From positions 1 to 64,000 of the forward strand of contig NZ_BONI01000010.1 of the NCBI RefSeq assembly GCF_016862635.1: a DNA stretch of 64,000 nt, written 5' to 3'. Numbering within the stretch: the stretch's first letter is position 1; the number at the start of each line of letters is the position of its first letter. This DNA comes from Catellatospora coxensis. GTDB taxonomy: Bacteria; Actinomycetota; Actinomycetes; Mycobacteriales; Micromonosporaceae. The notes under the pieces were generated by a model. The model saw only the letters and a list, made by a program, of their open reading frames with translations, was not told where the DNA came from and made no database searches. The position numbers and the translations under genes were made by a program. Positions 23,740 through 32,618 of this stretch are shown here, in pieces.

Positions 23740-25006
23740 GTCCGTCGCCGCCGCCGAGGCCGCGCTGCAATCGTCCACCGGACGTGAGGAAGTCATTCTG
23801 CTCACCGGCTCCCTCGACGCTCGTGACATCGCGGAATCAGTCGACTCGGCGCTCTATCTCGCGGGCCTGATGAACGCGCTGCAGCTCACCTCGGGTGTCG
23901 ACCGGGTCCTCGACCTGTCGCGTGGCGCATTCCCGGAGTCGACGGCGCAGATCGAGAACGTGCGCGGCATCCTCGCGCTGCGCCGTGGAGAGCCGCACGC
24001 CGCGCTGCGTGCCCTGCGGGCGGCGATGGCCGAGCCCGCAGACCCCGGCCTCGCGTCTCGGATTCTGGTCAACCTCGCAACCGCACTGCTCCAAGCCGGA
24101 GAACACGTCGGGGCGGGGGAAACGGCCGAACTGGTACTCCGCCGGGCTTCCGACCCACGGGTGAGGACGCGCGCGGAGGCGGTTCTGGCCGTGGTGCTGG
24201 AACTGCTGGCGCGGCGCGCACACACGCAGATCGAACGGGCGCGCACCCACGGTGACTCGGAAGGCGTGCAGACGGCGATCGAGGTGCTGGAGACGGCCGC
24301 GCAGCGACTCGGGGCGGTCGTGGGCAACGCCGATCCGAGAACCGGTGGCGTGCGGGCGTTGCTGGCTTCGGCCGAACTGACCGCGTCCGTTCCAGGCCCA
24401 TCGACGCCATCGCGTGCCGCCAGACGCGTGCTGATCGCGGAGGATGAGGCGCTGATCCGGCTCGACCTCGCGGAGATGCTCACCGAGGAGGGCTACGACG
24501 TGGTCGGGGAGGCGGGCGACGGCGAGACGGCCGTGCGCCTGGCCGAGGAGTTGCGCCCCGATCTGTGCATCCTCGATCTCAAGATGCCGATCATGGACGG
24601 TCTGGCAGCAGCCGAGAAGATCGCAGGTTCGAAGATCGCACCCGTGATCATTCTGACCGCGTTCAGTCAGCGCGATCTGGTCGAGCGGGCGCGCGCGGCG
24701 GGTGCCATGGCATATCTGGTCAAACCATTCCAGCGCAGTGATCTGGTCCCGGCCATCGAGATCGCGATCTCGCGCTTCGCCGAGATCACCGCGCTCGAGG
24801 CCGAGGTCGCCGGGCTTGCCGATCGGCTGGAGACCCGCAAGGTCGTGGAACGGGCAAAGGGTGCGTTGATGTCAGGTTATGGCATGACAGAGCCGCAGGC
24901 CTTCAAGTGGATCCAACGCACTGCCATGGACCACCGCCTGACGATGCGCGAATTGGCCGAGCGAATCGTCGCCGAGACCAGCCCGGAGACAGGCTGGCAT
25001 GGATAG
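23723..25006 (+). CDS. TPR-like domain fused to REC-ANTAR antiterminator
   Basis: A 427-residue protein. Residues 1-222 are helical and TPR-like (ENVRGILALRRGEPHAALRALR, then SRILVNLATALLQAGEHVGA). After a short Pro/Ser linker comes a complete receiver domain (235-349; acidic D241/E242, phospho-acceptor D285 in CILDLKMP, T312, K334) and an ANTAR RNA-binding domain (about 355-416; ERAKGALMSGYGMTEPQAF). The REC-ANTAR part is the canonical PdtaR type, which binds paired hairpins in mRNA leaders to prevent termination. Homologues of that part normally start at about residue 232 here and stand alone. No ribosome-binding site is evident at the junction (near 24425), so a real fusion is likely. It overlaps the protease gene by 17 bp. 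Confidence 0.85.
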   Translation: MSRLAESVAAAEAALQSSTGREEVILLTGSLDARDIAESVDSALYLAGLMNALQLTSGVDRVLDLSRGAFPESTAQIENVRGILALRRGEPHAALRALRAAMAEPADPGLASRILVNLATALLQAGEHVGAGETAELVLRRASDPRVRTRAEAVLAVVLELLARRAHTQIERARTHGDSEGVQTAIEVLETAAQRLGAVVGNADPRTGGVRALLASAELTASVPGPSTPSRAARRVLIAEDEALIRLDLAEMLTEEGYDVVGEAGDGETAVRLAEELRPDLCILDLKMPIMDGLAAAEKIAGSKIAPVIILTAFSQRDLVERARAAGAMAYLVKPFQRSDLVPAIEIAISRFAEITALEAEVAGLADRLETRKVVERAKGALMSGYGMTEPQAFKWIQRTAMDHRLTMRELAERIVAETSPETGWHG

Positions 25007-25103
25007 GCGGAGGTAGCCACCCGTCGGCACATCGCGCGTCGGCCGCGGCTGCATCGCGCCGAGGACCCTCACCCGCCGCCGACCGCACCGCTCAGCCGCA
25101 GGA

Positions 25104-25475
25104 TCAGCGGAACCCGTCGCGGAGCCGGCGGAAGAAGCCGCCCTCCATCGGCAGCGGGGCGGCCGGCGGCGGGGCCTCCCGGCGCTGGCGGGCGATCGGC
25201 TGGTCGTAGTCGGTGCGCGCGATGGCGTCGATGACCTGCTCCTCGGTGAAGTCCTCGGAGCCGGGGATGTGCGGGACGAACCCGACGAGCATCCCGTCGC
25301 GCAGCACCTGCGCCTCCAGGCCCGCGGTGCCGTCGGTGTCCCACAGCGCCTCGCGGCCGTCGGGCAGGGCGATCCGGACACCGACCTTGCGGTGCCCACC
25401 GCCGAGGGACAGGTGCGCGGGGACCCCGCGGTCACGCAGACGGTCCACCACTCGCCGGGCACGGTTCTCGTCCAT
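25104..25475 (-). CDS. Conserved hypothetical protein
   Basis: A 123-residue soluble protein I do not recognise. The first 90 residues form an alpha/beta unit (RARRVVDRLRDRGVPAHL, KVGVRIALPDGREALWDTDG, MLVGFVPHIPGSEDFTEEQV) that looks like a small fold for sensing or regulating; the C-terminus is Pro-rich and ends in FFRRLRDGFR. The start is ATG 25475 (MDENRARR). It converges with the TPR-REC-ANTAR gene and diverges from the gene at 25580. Confidence 0.65.
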   Translation of the reverse strand: MDENRARRVVDRLRDRGVPAHLSLGGGHRKVGVRIALPDGREALWDTDGTAGLEAQVLRDGMLVGFVPHIPGSEDFTEEQVIDAIARTDYDQPIARQRREAPPPAAPLPMEGGFFRRLRDGFR

Positions 25476-25579
25476 GCGCCCACGGTAGCCAGCCACGCTG
25501 GGCAGATGCTGGGAACCACGCCGAGGCCCCGGGCACGGTTGCTTGGACAGACCGGACCGCCCTTCCTACGCTGGCGGGC

Positions 25580-26545
25580 ATGACCGGTGGCGATTCGGTG
25601 CTCGACTGGCTGCTCGACGCGGATCCCGCGATCCGCTGGCAGGTGATGCGCGACCTGCTCGACGCCCCGCAGCCGCAGTGGTCGGCCGAGCGGGCCGCGG
25701 TCGAGACGAGCGGCTGGGGTGCCCGACTGCTCGGCCTGGCCGACGAAGACGGGCAGTGGGCGGGCGGCGCGTTCGCCCCGCGCGGGTTCGAACCGCAGGA
25801 GTGGCACGAGGTCGGGCAGCCGTGGACGGCCACCTCGTTCACGCTGCAGCAGCTGCGCGAGTTCGGTCTCGACCCCGGCTCGGAGTCGGCCGCCCGCACC
25901 GTCGCGCTGGTCGGTACCCACTCGCGCTGGGACCACGACGGCCAGCCCTACTGGGAGGGCGAGGTCGAGGAGTGCATCAACGGCCGGACCCTCGCCGACG
26001 GCGCGTACTTCGGCGTCGACGTCTCGCCCCTCGCCGAGCGGCTCAGCGGCGAGCGCCTCGCCGACGGCGGGTGGAACTGCTCGCGGCAGTACGGCTCGCT
26101 CCGCTCGTCCTTCCACAGCACCATCAACGTGCTGGAAGGGCTGCTGGAGTTCGAGCGGGCCACCGGCGGCACCCCGCAGACCCGGTCGGCGCGCGCCTCG
26201 GGCGAGGAGTATCTGCTGGCACGCGGCCTGTTCCGCCGCCTGAGCACCGGTGAACCAGCCGACGAGCAGTTCCTGAGCCTCATGTATCCGCACCGCTGGC
26301 ACTACGACGTGCTGCGCGGGCTGGACCATTTCCGTGCCGCGGCCGCGCTGACCGGCGCGACCCGCGATCCGAGGCTGGGCGACGCGGTCGCCTACCTGCG
26401 CTCGCGACGGCTGCCGGACGGCACGTGGCCCCTCGACAGCAGGCTGCGCGGCCGGGTCTGGTTCGACCTGGACGACGGGCCGGGCAAGCCGTCGCGCTGG
26501 GTGACCCTGCGCGCGATGCGGGTGCTCGCCTGGTGGGACCGATGA
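25580..26545 (+). CDS. Prenyltransferase/squalene-cyclase-like repeat protein
   Basis: A 321-residue soluble protein with (alpha/alpha) toroid features as in terpenoid-cyclase/prenyltransferase folds: repeated motifs around DGGWNCSRQYGSLRSSFHST and LPDGTWPLDSRLRG, and SVLDWLLDADPAIRWQVMRD at the start. The DXDD catalytic motif of squalene-hopene cyclases is not seen, so catalysis is doubtful. ATG 25580 is preceded by a GGCGGGC stretch. The stop is followed at once by a perfect 18-bp hairpin. Function unknown. Confidence 0.75.
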   Translation: MTGGDSVLDWLLDADPAIRWQVMRDLLDAPQPQWSAERAAVETSGWGARLLGLADEDGQWAGGAFAPRGFEPQEWHEVGQPWTATSFTLQQLREFGLDPGSESAARTVALVGTHSRWDHDGQPYWEGEVEECINGRTLADGAYFGVDVSPLAERLSGERLADGGWNCSRQYGSLRSSFHSTINVLEGLLEFERATGGTPQTRSARASGEEYLLARGLFRRLSTGEPADEQFLSLMYPHRWHYDVLRGLDHFRAAAALTGATRDPRLGDAVAYLRSRRLPDGTWPLDSRLRGRVWFDLDDGPGKPSRWVTLRAMRVLAWWDR

Positions 26546-26588
26546 CGAAGTCATGCACGCCGGTGGTCTCCCGGCGTGCATGACTTCG
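26546..26588. terminator. Perfect 18-bp hairpin between convergent genes
   Basis: CGAAGTCATGCACGCCGG (26546-26563) pairs perfectly with 26571-26588 across a 7-base loop. It begins on the base after the stop codon of the gene at 25580 and lies 10 bases from the stop of the opposing gene, so it serves both. Confidence 0.7.
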
Positions 26589-26598
26589 CTGCGGAAGG

Positions 26599-28686
26599 CT
26601 ACGGGCGCGGCTTGCCGCCGTATGGCTTCTTCTTCTTGACCACCACCCGCTCGGCCGGGTCGTCACAGCGGGTCCGGACTTCCTGGTTGCCGTCGTCGCC
26701 GCTGTAGGAGGCGACCCACCGGTAGGTGCCGGGCACGCGCGGCCGGAACTCCTCCGAGCGGTACCGGCCGTTGCCGTCGACGTCGACGGTCGAGGTGAAC
26801 ACCGGCCGCCCGGAGCAGGTCTCGTCGCCGGGGCCGTACAGCTCGAAGGTGATCGTCCCGGTCGGCGCGACGCCGCCGGACAGGAAGGCCCGGTCGTAGA
26901 TCTCCTTGCCGAGGTAGGTGTCACGCGAGGCCTCGGTGCTCAGCGTCGGGGTGACCGTGCCCGAGCCGACCACCACCCACTCGTCCCGATCGGTGCACGG
27001 CGTGGTGACCTGCGCGTTGTTCTCGTCACCGTTGTACGTGGCAACCCACCGGTAGGTGCCCGGCGCTGTCGGCCTGGTCCGTTCGGAATCGTAGGAGGTG
27101 GCGTCGGTGAGGGTCACCGTGGAGGTGAACACGGCCGGACCGGTGCACATGGCGTTGTCCGGACCGTACAGGCGGAACGTGATCGTGCCCGTCGGGCTGT
27201 CTCCGCCGGTCAGCGTCGCGGTGTCCCAGATCTCCCCACCGAGGGCCACGTCGTCCGACGCGACCGTGTCCAGCGCCGGCGTCACCACCGCCGGGTTGAC
27301 CACCACCCATTCGAGTTCGTCGGCGCACGAGGTCGCTGCCGGCTGATTGAACCGGTCACCGCTGTAGGTGGCGATCCACCGGTACGTTCCCGCAGCCAGG
27401 GGGGTGAAGTCGTCGGACTGGTAGAGACCGTCCCGGGTCACGGTCCGTGTCGTGGTGAACGCGGCCGTGCCGGTGCACATGGCGTTGTCCGGGCCGTACG
27501 CCTGGAACGTGATCGTGCCGGTCGGGTTGTTGCCGCCCGCCAGCCTCGCGACGTCGTGGATCTGCCCGCCGAACGTGATGTCCGCCGACGCGACGGTGGT
27601 CAGGTCCGGCGTGGCCCGTGCGACGCAGTTCAGGGGGGCGGTGAACGGGAAGTAGTGCATCTCGCCGCCGTCGGCCGCGGCGGTGCCGTGGATGAGGCTG
27701 GCCACGATGACCTGGCCCTCGATGTTGTTGGAGTTCAAGTCGGTCACGTCGGCGTTGGGGGCGTACAGCGTGCCCTCCAGCACCGAAGAGCCCGTCAGGG
27801 TGATCGCGGTCGCCGTCGGGAAGTTCCACAGCAGGAAGGGCGCGTCGGTGCCGCCGATGCCGGCCGGGGTGGGCACGGTCCAGTTGAACGTGTTGCCGGG
27901 TGCGGTGTCGACGTTGATCAGCAGGGGCGTGCCGGAGGTCGGCGGGGTCACGAAGGTGAGCGTGGAGATGTTGGCCAGGTTGGCGGCCGTGATGTTCAGG
28001 ACGTTGGTGCCCGCGCCGAGGTTGATGTAGGCGTTGGTCATGGGCGGCAGGTTCTGCGGCAGGTCGTCGCCGTTGGCGTTCTTGAGGACGACGGTGTTGG
28101 TGCAGCCGGCGAGGTCGGTCGACGAGCTGCGGAAGTCGGCGAAGGCGGTGGCGAAGTCGATGCCGGAGTCGCGCAGGACGGAGTCGACCGGCTGCTCGAC
28201 CCGGAGTTCCACGCGTGGCGTCGAGCCGTAGGAGGCGCCCTCGGCAACGATGTGGGTGTTCCCCGAGTTGCCGCCGTCGTCGGTGTCGCGCACATCGGCC
28301 CCGGTCGGGTCGCCCAGCTTGGCGTAGCCCTGCTGCACGTCCAGGATGGTCGCGCTGCTGGCGGTGAAGTTGATGGCACCGCCGATGACCAGGGCGCTGG
28401 GCACGTCGTCGAGGGGAGCCTCGTACGTGCCCGGTGACGCCCCGGCGACCTCGTAGCTGCCGCCGATGGTGAGGGTGCCGCCCAGCGCCACCGGACCTTC
28501 GGTCTCGTTGCCGGTGAGGGTGGCGTCGCCTTCGGCGAAGACGTTGAAGCCCAGAGCGGCGGCCGTCGGTGAGGCGGGGCTCACCGCTCGGGCCGGATCA
28601 GGGGCGACCATGACCAGCATCGCGGAGGCTGCCGCGCTCAGCAATGCCGTGGCGGCGACGATGCCGCGCATCCGAGTTGTCTGCAT
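26599..28686 (-). CDS. Choice-of-anchor A family secreted protein with three Ig-like repeats
   Basis: About 695 residues, exported (RGIVAATALLSAAASAML... with cleavage near PARA-VS). The first half is a choice-of-anchor A domain: LGFNVFAEGDATLTGNETEG, AYINLGAGTNVLNITA, LLWNFPTATAITLTGSSVLEG-type beta-helix segments ending VIVASLIHG. The second half has three repeats of about 107 residues sharing PTGTITFxxYGPxxxxCxG and PGTYRWVATYxGD. The end is basic (VVKKKKPYGGKPRP) with no LPXTG anchor. Translation could also start at ATG 28725 or 28734; none has a good ribosome-binding site. Probably a surface or matrix protein. Convergent hairpin downstream, divergent GH2 upstream. Confidence 0.8.
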   Translation of the reverse strand: MQTTRMRGIVAATALLSAAASAMLVMVAPDPARAVSPASPTAAALGFNVFAEGDATLTGNETEGPVALGGTLTIGGSYEVAGASPGTYEAPLDDVPSALVIGGAINFTASSATILDVQQGYAKLGDPTGADVRDTDDGGNSGNTHIVAEGASYGSTPRVELRVEQPVDSVLRDSGIDFATAFADFRSSSTDLAGCTNTVVLKNANGDDLPQNLPPMTNAYINLGAGTNVLNITAANLANISTLTFVTPPTSGTPLLINVDTAPGNTFNWTVPTPAGIGGTDAPFLLWNFPTATAITLTGSSVLEGTLYAPNADVTDLNSNNIEGQVIVASLIHGTAAADGGEMHYFPFTAPLNCVARATPDLTTVASADITFGGQIHDVARLAGGNNPTGTITFQAYGPDNAMCTGTAAFTTTRTVTRDGLYQSDDFTPLAAGTYRWIATYSGDRFNQPAATSCADELEWVVVNPAVVTPALDTVASDDVALGGEIWDTATLTGGDSPTGTITFRLYGPDNAMCTGPAVFTSTVTLTDATSYDSERTRPTAPGTYRWVATYNGDENNAQVTTPCTDRDEWVVVGSGTVTPTLSTEASRDTYLGKEIYDRAFLSGGVAPTGTITFELYGPGDETCSGRPVFTSTVDVDGNGRYRSEEFRPRVPGTYRWVASYSGDDGNQEVRTRCDDPAERVVVKKKKPYGGKPRP

Positions 28687-28821
28687 GTCTGAGGTATATC
28701 GGCCGTTCAGGCCTTTTAGCCTCATTATCTCCATTTAAGCGTATCAGAGCCATTAGAAGATTAATGTCCCGTTTGATACCCGCTGCCCGCCAGCCGGATG
28801 TGTCCAGGCGATGGCCAGACC

Positions 28822-28851
28822 TTGACAGTCGTATATCTATACGAGTATCAA
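28822..28851 (+). promoter_or_regulatory. GH2 gene promoter with palindrome between -35 and -10
   Basis: TTGACA (28822-28827) and TATCAA (28846-28851) are 18 bp apart in an unusually AT-rich stretch. TCGTATA-TC-TATACGA (28829-28844) fills the spacer and is a likely operator. A second palindrome ATAACGTTAT (28862-28871) follows near the transcription start. Confidence 0.5.
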
Positions 28852-28956
28852 TTAGCTGCAAATAACGTTATAGAGCCGTCCCTCTCGCCCCTCCACGACC
28901 ACGATGAGGCCTTCGGCGACGCCTCGTCAGGCCCGGTAACGATCCTGGGAGACCCC

Positions 28957-31611
28957 ATGCACCCAGCACGTCATCGACGGCGCCTGCTCACTGCCGTCCT
29001 CCATGGCGCCATCGGCATCCTCACCGTCCTCGGCAGCCTCGCCGCCGCGGCTCCGGCCACGGCCGCCCCCGCCCAGCCCTCCCCGCTGACCACCCCGTGG
29101 ACCGGTCAGGCGCTCAACGGCACCCCGCTGCCGGAGTACCCCCGCCCGCAGATGACCCGCCCCGACTGGCTGAACCTCAACGGCGAGTGGCAGTTGAGCC
29201 AGTCCACCACCAACAGCGCGCCCGTGTTCGGCCAGAACCTGCCCGAGCGGGTCAACGTGCCGTTCCCGGTCGAGTCGGCGCTGTCGGGCATCAAGCGGCC
29301 CGCCAACGACAACCGCTACTACCTGACCTACCGGCGCACCTTCACCGTGCCCGCCGGCTGGGCCGGCCGCCGGGTGCAGCTGCACTTCGGCGCGGTCGAC
29401 TGGCGCACCACGGTATGGGTCAACGGCGTGCAGGTCGGCACGCACACCGGCGGCTACGACCGGTTCGAGTTCGACGTCACGGCACAGCTCAACGGCGGCA
29501 CCAACGAGCTCGTCGTGCGGGTGTTCGACCCGACCGACTCGGGTGCCGAGGGCAGCAACCCGGCCCGCGGCAAGCAGGTCCGCAACCCCGGCGGCATCTT
29601 CTACATCCCCACGTCCGGCATCTGGCAGACGGTGTGGATGGAGCCGACGCCGACCGCGTCGATCTACAGCGCCGACCTGTACGCCAACCTGAGCAACAAC
29701 ACCCTGCGGATCAAGGTGTTCACCCGCGGCGACGTGACCGGGCACTCGGTGTACGCGGAGGCGCTCAACGGCACCACCGTCGTCGGCACCGCCACCGGCG
29801 GTTTCACCGAGTTCACCGTGCCGGTGCCGAGCGCGCGCCGCTGGTCGCCGGACGACCCGTTCCTGTACAACCTGCGGCTGTCGCTGCGCAACAGCTCGGG
29901 CGCGACCGTCGACCAGACCACGCACTACTTCGGTATGCGCGAGGTCGGCAAGGCCGTGCTCAACGGCAAGCTGATGCCGACCCTCAACGGCCAGTTCGTC
30001 ATGCACAACGGCACCCTCGACCAGGGCTTCTGGCCCGACGGCCTGTACACCGCGCCCACCGACGCGGCGCTCGCCGGCGACCTGCAGAAGATCAAGGACC
30101 TGGGCTTCAACATGGTCCGCAAGCACATCAAGGTCGAACCGCAGCGCTGGTTCTACCACGCCGACCGCCTCGGGCTGCTGGTCTGGCAGGACATGCCGAG
30201 CAAGGGCGACCCGGGCACCGCCGCCCAGCAGGCGCAGTGGGAGACCGAGCTGCGCGAGCTGGTCGACGAGCACCGCTCCTCGCCCGCCGTGGTGGTGTAC
30301 GTGCCGTTCAACGAGGGCTGGGGCGAGTGGAACCTCGCCGACACGTCCCGCATCGCGCAGAACGTCAAGAACCAGGACCCGACCCGCCTGGTCAACCCGC
30401 ACAGCGGCTACAACTGCTGCAACTCCAAAGGCGACCCCGGCAACGGCGACATCATGGACTGGCACGTGTACGTCGGCCCGGACTCCCCGACCCCGACGGC
30501 CACCCGCGTCGCCACCCTCGGCGAGTACGGCGGCATGGGCCTGCGCACGCCCGGCCACGAGTACAGCCCGAACGGCAACTTCGGGGCGTACGAGATGCAC
30601 ACCAGCACCCAGTCCATCACGGACCGCTTCGTCGGGCTGATCAACTCGTCGACGAACCTGATGTACACCCGGGGCCTGTCCGGATTGGTCTACACGCAGC
30701 CGTTCGACGTCGAGGGCGAGGTCAACGGCTTCTGGACGTACGACCGGCAGGTGCTGAAGTTCGACGCGGCCCGGGTGCGGGCCGCCAACCAGGCCATCAT
30801 CGCCGCGTCGAAGGCGCTGAACACGGGCCCGCCGCCCGGCCAGCGCATCATCGGTCCCGGCGGCAAGTGCGTCGACGTCGCCGCCGACGACACCGGCGGC
30901 AACGGCGCGGCCGTGCAGCTGTGGGACTGCCAGGCGACCTCCGGCGACCAGCGCTGGACCTGGAACGGCAACACGCTGCGCACGCTGGGCCGGTGCATGG
31001 ACGCCACCGGCAACGGCACCGCCAACGGCACGCTCATCCAGCTGTGGGACTGCAACGGCGGCGGCGCGCAGCAGTGGGTGCAGCAGGCCAACGGCTCGCT
31101 GCGCAACCCGCAGTCCGGCCGCTGCCTCGACTCGCCGAACGGCTCCACCGCCAACGGCGCGCGGCTGCGACTGTGGGACTGCAACGGCAGCGCGGCTCAG
31201 GTGTTCCGGGTCGGCGGCGGCTCCACCGCGGCGAGCAACATCATCGGCCCCGGCGGCAAGTGCGTCGACGTCGCCGCCGACGACACCGGCGGCAACGGCG
31301 CGGCGGTCCAGCTGTGGGACTGCCAGGCCGTCGCCGTGGACCAGAAGTGGGCCTGGGACGTCACCGCCCTGCGCACCCTGAACCGCTGCATGGACGCCAC
31401 CGGCAACGGCACCGCAAACGGCACGCTCATCCAGCTGTGGGACTGCAACGGCGGCGGTGCCCAGCAGTGGATTCCGCAGGCCAACGGCTCGCTGCGCAAC
31501 CCGCAGTCCGGCCGCTGCCTCGACTCGCCGAACGGCTCCACCGCCAACGGCGCGCGGCTGCAACTGTGGGACTGCAACGGCAGCCCCGCCCAGCAGTTCC
31601 TGAAGCAGTAG
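28957..31611 (+). CDS. Secreted GH2-family glycosidase with two ricin-type lectin domains
   Basis: An 884-residue exported enzyme. After the signal (RRRLLTAVLHGAIGILTVLG) come the sugar-binding jelly roll (LHFGAVDWRTTVWVNGVQVG), the Ig-like domain and the GH2 TIM barrel with acid/base E453 (FNEGWGEW) and probable nucleophile E523 (LGEYGGMG). Two beta-trefoil lectin modules follow (from 30847 and 31240, offset 131 codons), almost identical to each other (GGKCVDVAADDTGGNGAAVQ, SGRCLDSPNGSTANGAR). ATG 28957 follows CTGGGAGA. GH2 covers beta-galactosidase, glucuronidase, mannosidase and others; specificity cannot be read here. Confidence 0.88.
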   Translation: MHPARHRRRLLTAVLHGAIGILTVLGSLAAAAPATAAPAQPSPLTTPWTGQALNGTPLPEYPRPQMTRPDWLNLNGEWQLSQSTTNSAPVFGQNLPERVNVPFPVESALSGIKRPANDNRYYLTYRRTFTVPAGWAGRRVQLHFGAVDWRTTVWVNGVQVGTHTGGYDRFEFDVTAQLNGGTNELVVRVFDPTDSGAEGSNPARGKQVRNPGGIFYIPTSGIWQTVWMEPTPTASIYSADLYANLSNNTLRIKVFTRGDVTGHSVYAEALNGTTVVGTATGGFTEFTVPVPSARRWSPDDPFLYNLRLSLRNSSGATVDQTTHYFGMREVGKAVLNGKLMPTLNGQFVMHNGTLDQGFWPDGLYTAPTDAALAGDLQKIKDLGFNMVRKHIKVEPQRWFYHADRLGLLVWQDMPSKGDPGTAAQQAQWETELRELVDEHRSSPAVVVYVPFNEGWGEWNLADTSRIAQNVKNQDPTRLVNPHSGYNCCNSKGDPGNGDIMDWHVYVGPDSPTPTATRVATLGEYGGMGLRTPGHEYSPNGNFGAYEMHTSTQSITDRFVGLINSSTNLMYTRGLSGLVYTQPFDVEGEVNGFWTYDRQVLKFDAARVRAANQAIIAASKALNTGPPPGQRIIGPGGKCVDVAADDTGGNGAAVQLWDCQATSGDQRWTWNGNTLRTLGRCMDATGNGTANGTLIQLWDCNGGGAQQWVQQANGSLRNPQSGRCLDSPNGSTANGARLRLWDCNGSAAQVFRVGGGSTAASNIIGPGGKCVDVAADDTGGNGAAVQLWDCQAVAVDQKWAWDVTALRTLNRCMDATGNGTANGTLIQLWDCNGGGAQQWIPQANGSLRNPQSGRCLDSPNGSTANGARLQLWDCNGSPAQQFLKQ

Positions 31612-31681
31612 GTGAACCCGGTGGTGGCGGCGCTTTCCGCGCCGTCGCCACCACGGGCCGCCGCCCGCGCGCCCGTCACCA

Positions 31682-31735
31682 GTTTCGGGGGAAGTGCACG
31701 AATCGGTTCGATGATTCGTGCACTTCCCCCGAAAC
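31682..31735. terminator. Perfect 23-bp hairpin between convergent genes
   Basis: Arm 31682-31704 begins GTTTCGGGGGAAGTGCACG and pairs without mismatch with 31713-31735 across an 8-base loop. It lies between the GH2 gene and the intradiol dioxygenase gene, 3' to 3'. Its sequence resembles the hairpin at 50783-50833. Confidence 0.7.
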
Positions 31736-31756
31736 AGCGGGGACGCGGCGGGCGGG

Positions 31757-32584
31757 TCAGCGGCGGCGCCAGAGGGCGGGGGTGTTCGGGGGTTCCCAGC
31801 CGGGGAGGGAGGTGTGGGCAATCTGGCAGGTGTATGCCAGGCCGCTGTAGGTGACCTGGGCGCCGACGGCGTACGGCTGGTAGGGCTGCCAGGTGCCGCC
31901 ACCGCCGGGCGGGGTGGGGCTCGGTGACGCCGTCGCCGTCGGGGACGGCGAGGGCGGGGTGCCTGGCACGTTCAGCACGAAGTCGAACGTGGCCTGGCGG
32001 GCCGAGCCGACCTGCTGCACGTTCATCAGCAGGGCCGGGTCGAACAGGGAGTCGGTGCTGTTGCGGGGCTCGTTCGGGAAGTACAGCTGCGTGGTCAGGA
32101 TCGGGCGGCCCGGCGCCTGCACCTTGACGTGGATGTGCCGGGTGCGGCCGGGGTAGAGGCCGGGCACGATGGTGGACAGGGTGAACCGGCCCTGGGCGTC
32201 GCTGAACTGATGGCCGCGGAAGCGGTTGCCGACGTTGTCGTACGCGCCGGCGTTGTCGGCCTGCCAGAAGTCCAGCAGCGCCCCGGCGATGGGCTGGCAG
32301 GCCAGGCCGACGACGTAGCCGGTCACGGTCAGCCGGGTGCCCGCGCCGTCGACCATGGCGGTGCGCAGCGGCGAGCCGGGTTTGAAGTACGGCCCCTCCA
32401 TCTGCGGCGGGGTGAGATCGTCGTCGTCGCAGGACTCGGGCGTGACCGCGAGCGGCTGCCCGGAGGGCGTGCTCGCCAGCGCGGGCACTCCGGCCAGCAG
32501 CGGCACGGCCGGCACCACCAGCGCCGCGCGCAGCAGGGACTTGCGGGTGATGCGCGGGGTGCGGTCTTCTTCTCGATCACTCAT
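31757..32584 (-). CDS. Secreted intradiol ring-cleavage dioxygenase with C-terminal CBM5/12-like module
   Basis: A 275-residue exported non-haem Fe(III) dioxygenase for catechol-type rings. It has a Tat-like signal (ITRKSLLRAALVVPAVPLL). Probable iron ligands are Y115 (AYDNV), Y144 (GLYPG), H150 and H152 (RHIHVKV). A Pro/Ser/Thr linker follows from about residue 207, then a small chitin/cellulose-binding-type module (WQPYQPYAVGAQVTYSGLAY, TSLPGWEPPNTPALW). A similar secreted dioxygenase-CBM protein is known from a biomass-degrading Streptomyces, so action on lignin-derived catechols near plant fibre is plausible. ATG 32584 has GGAGA upstream. It lies 34 bp after an AraC gene on the same strand. 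Confidence 0.85.
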   Translation of the reverse strand: MSDREEDRTPRITRKSLLRAALVVPAVPLLAGVPALASTPSGQPLAVTPESCDDDDLTPPQMEGPYFKPGSPLRTAMVDGAGTRLTVTGYVVGLACQPIAGALLDFWQADNAGAYDNVGNRFRGHQFSDAQGRFTLSTIVPGLYPGRTRHIHVKVQAPGRPILTTQLYFPNEPRNSTDSLFDPALLMNVQQVGSARQATFDFVLNVPGTPPSPSPTATASPSPTPPGGGGTWQPYQPYAVGAQVTYSGLAYTCQIAHTSLPGWEPPNTPALWRRR

Positions 32585-32618
32585 GGCAGGTCTCCTTCGT
32601 GGGACGTCGCCGGAAACG

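Noticed and set aside
25580-26545. Squalene-hopene cyclase
   Set aside because: Too short and without the DXDD catalytic motif.
28927-31902. 991-codon minus-strand open frame opposite the GH2 gene
   Set aside because: Low-complexity Arg/Gly/Val/His translation typical of GC-rich shadows.
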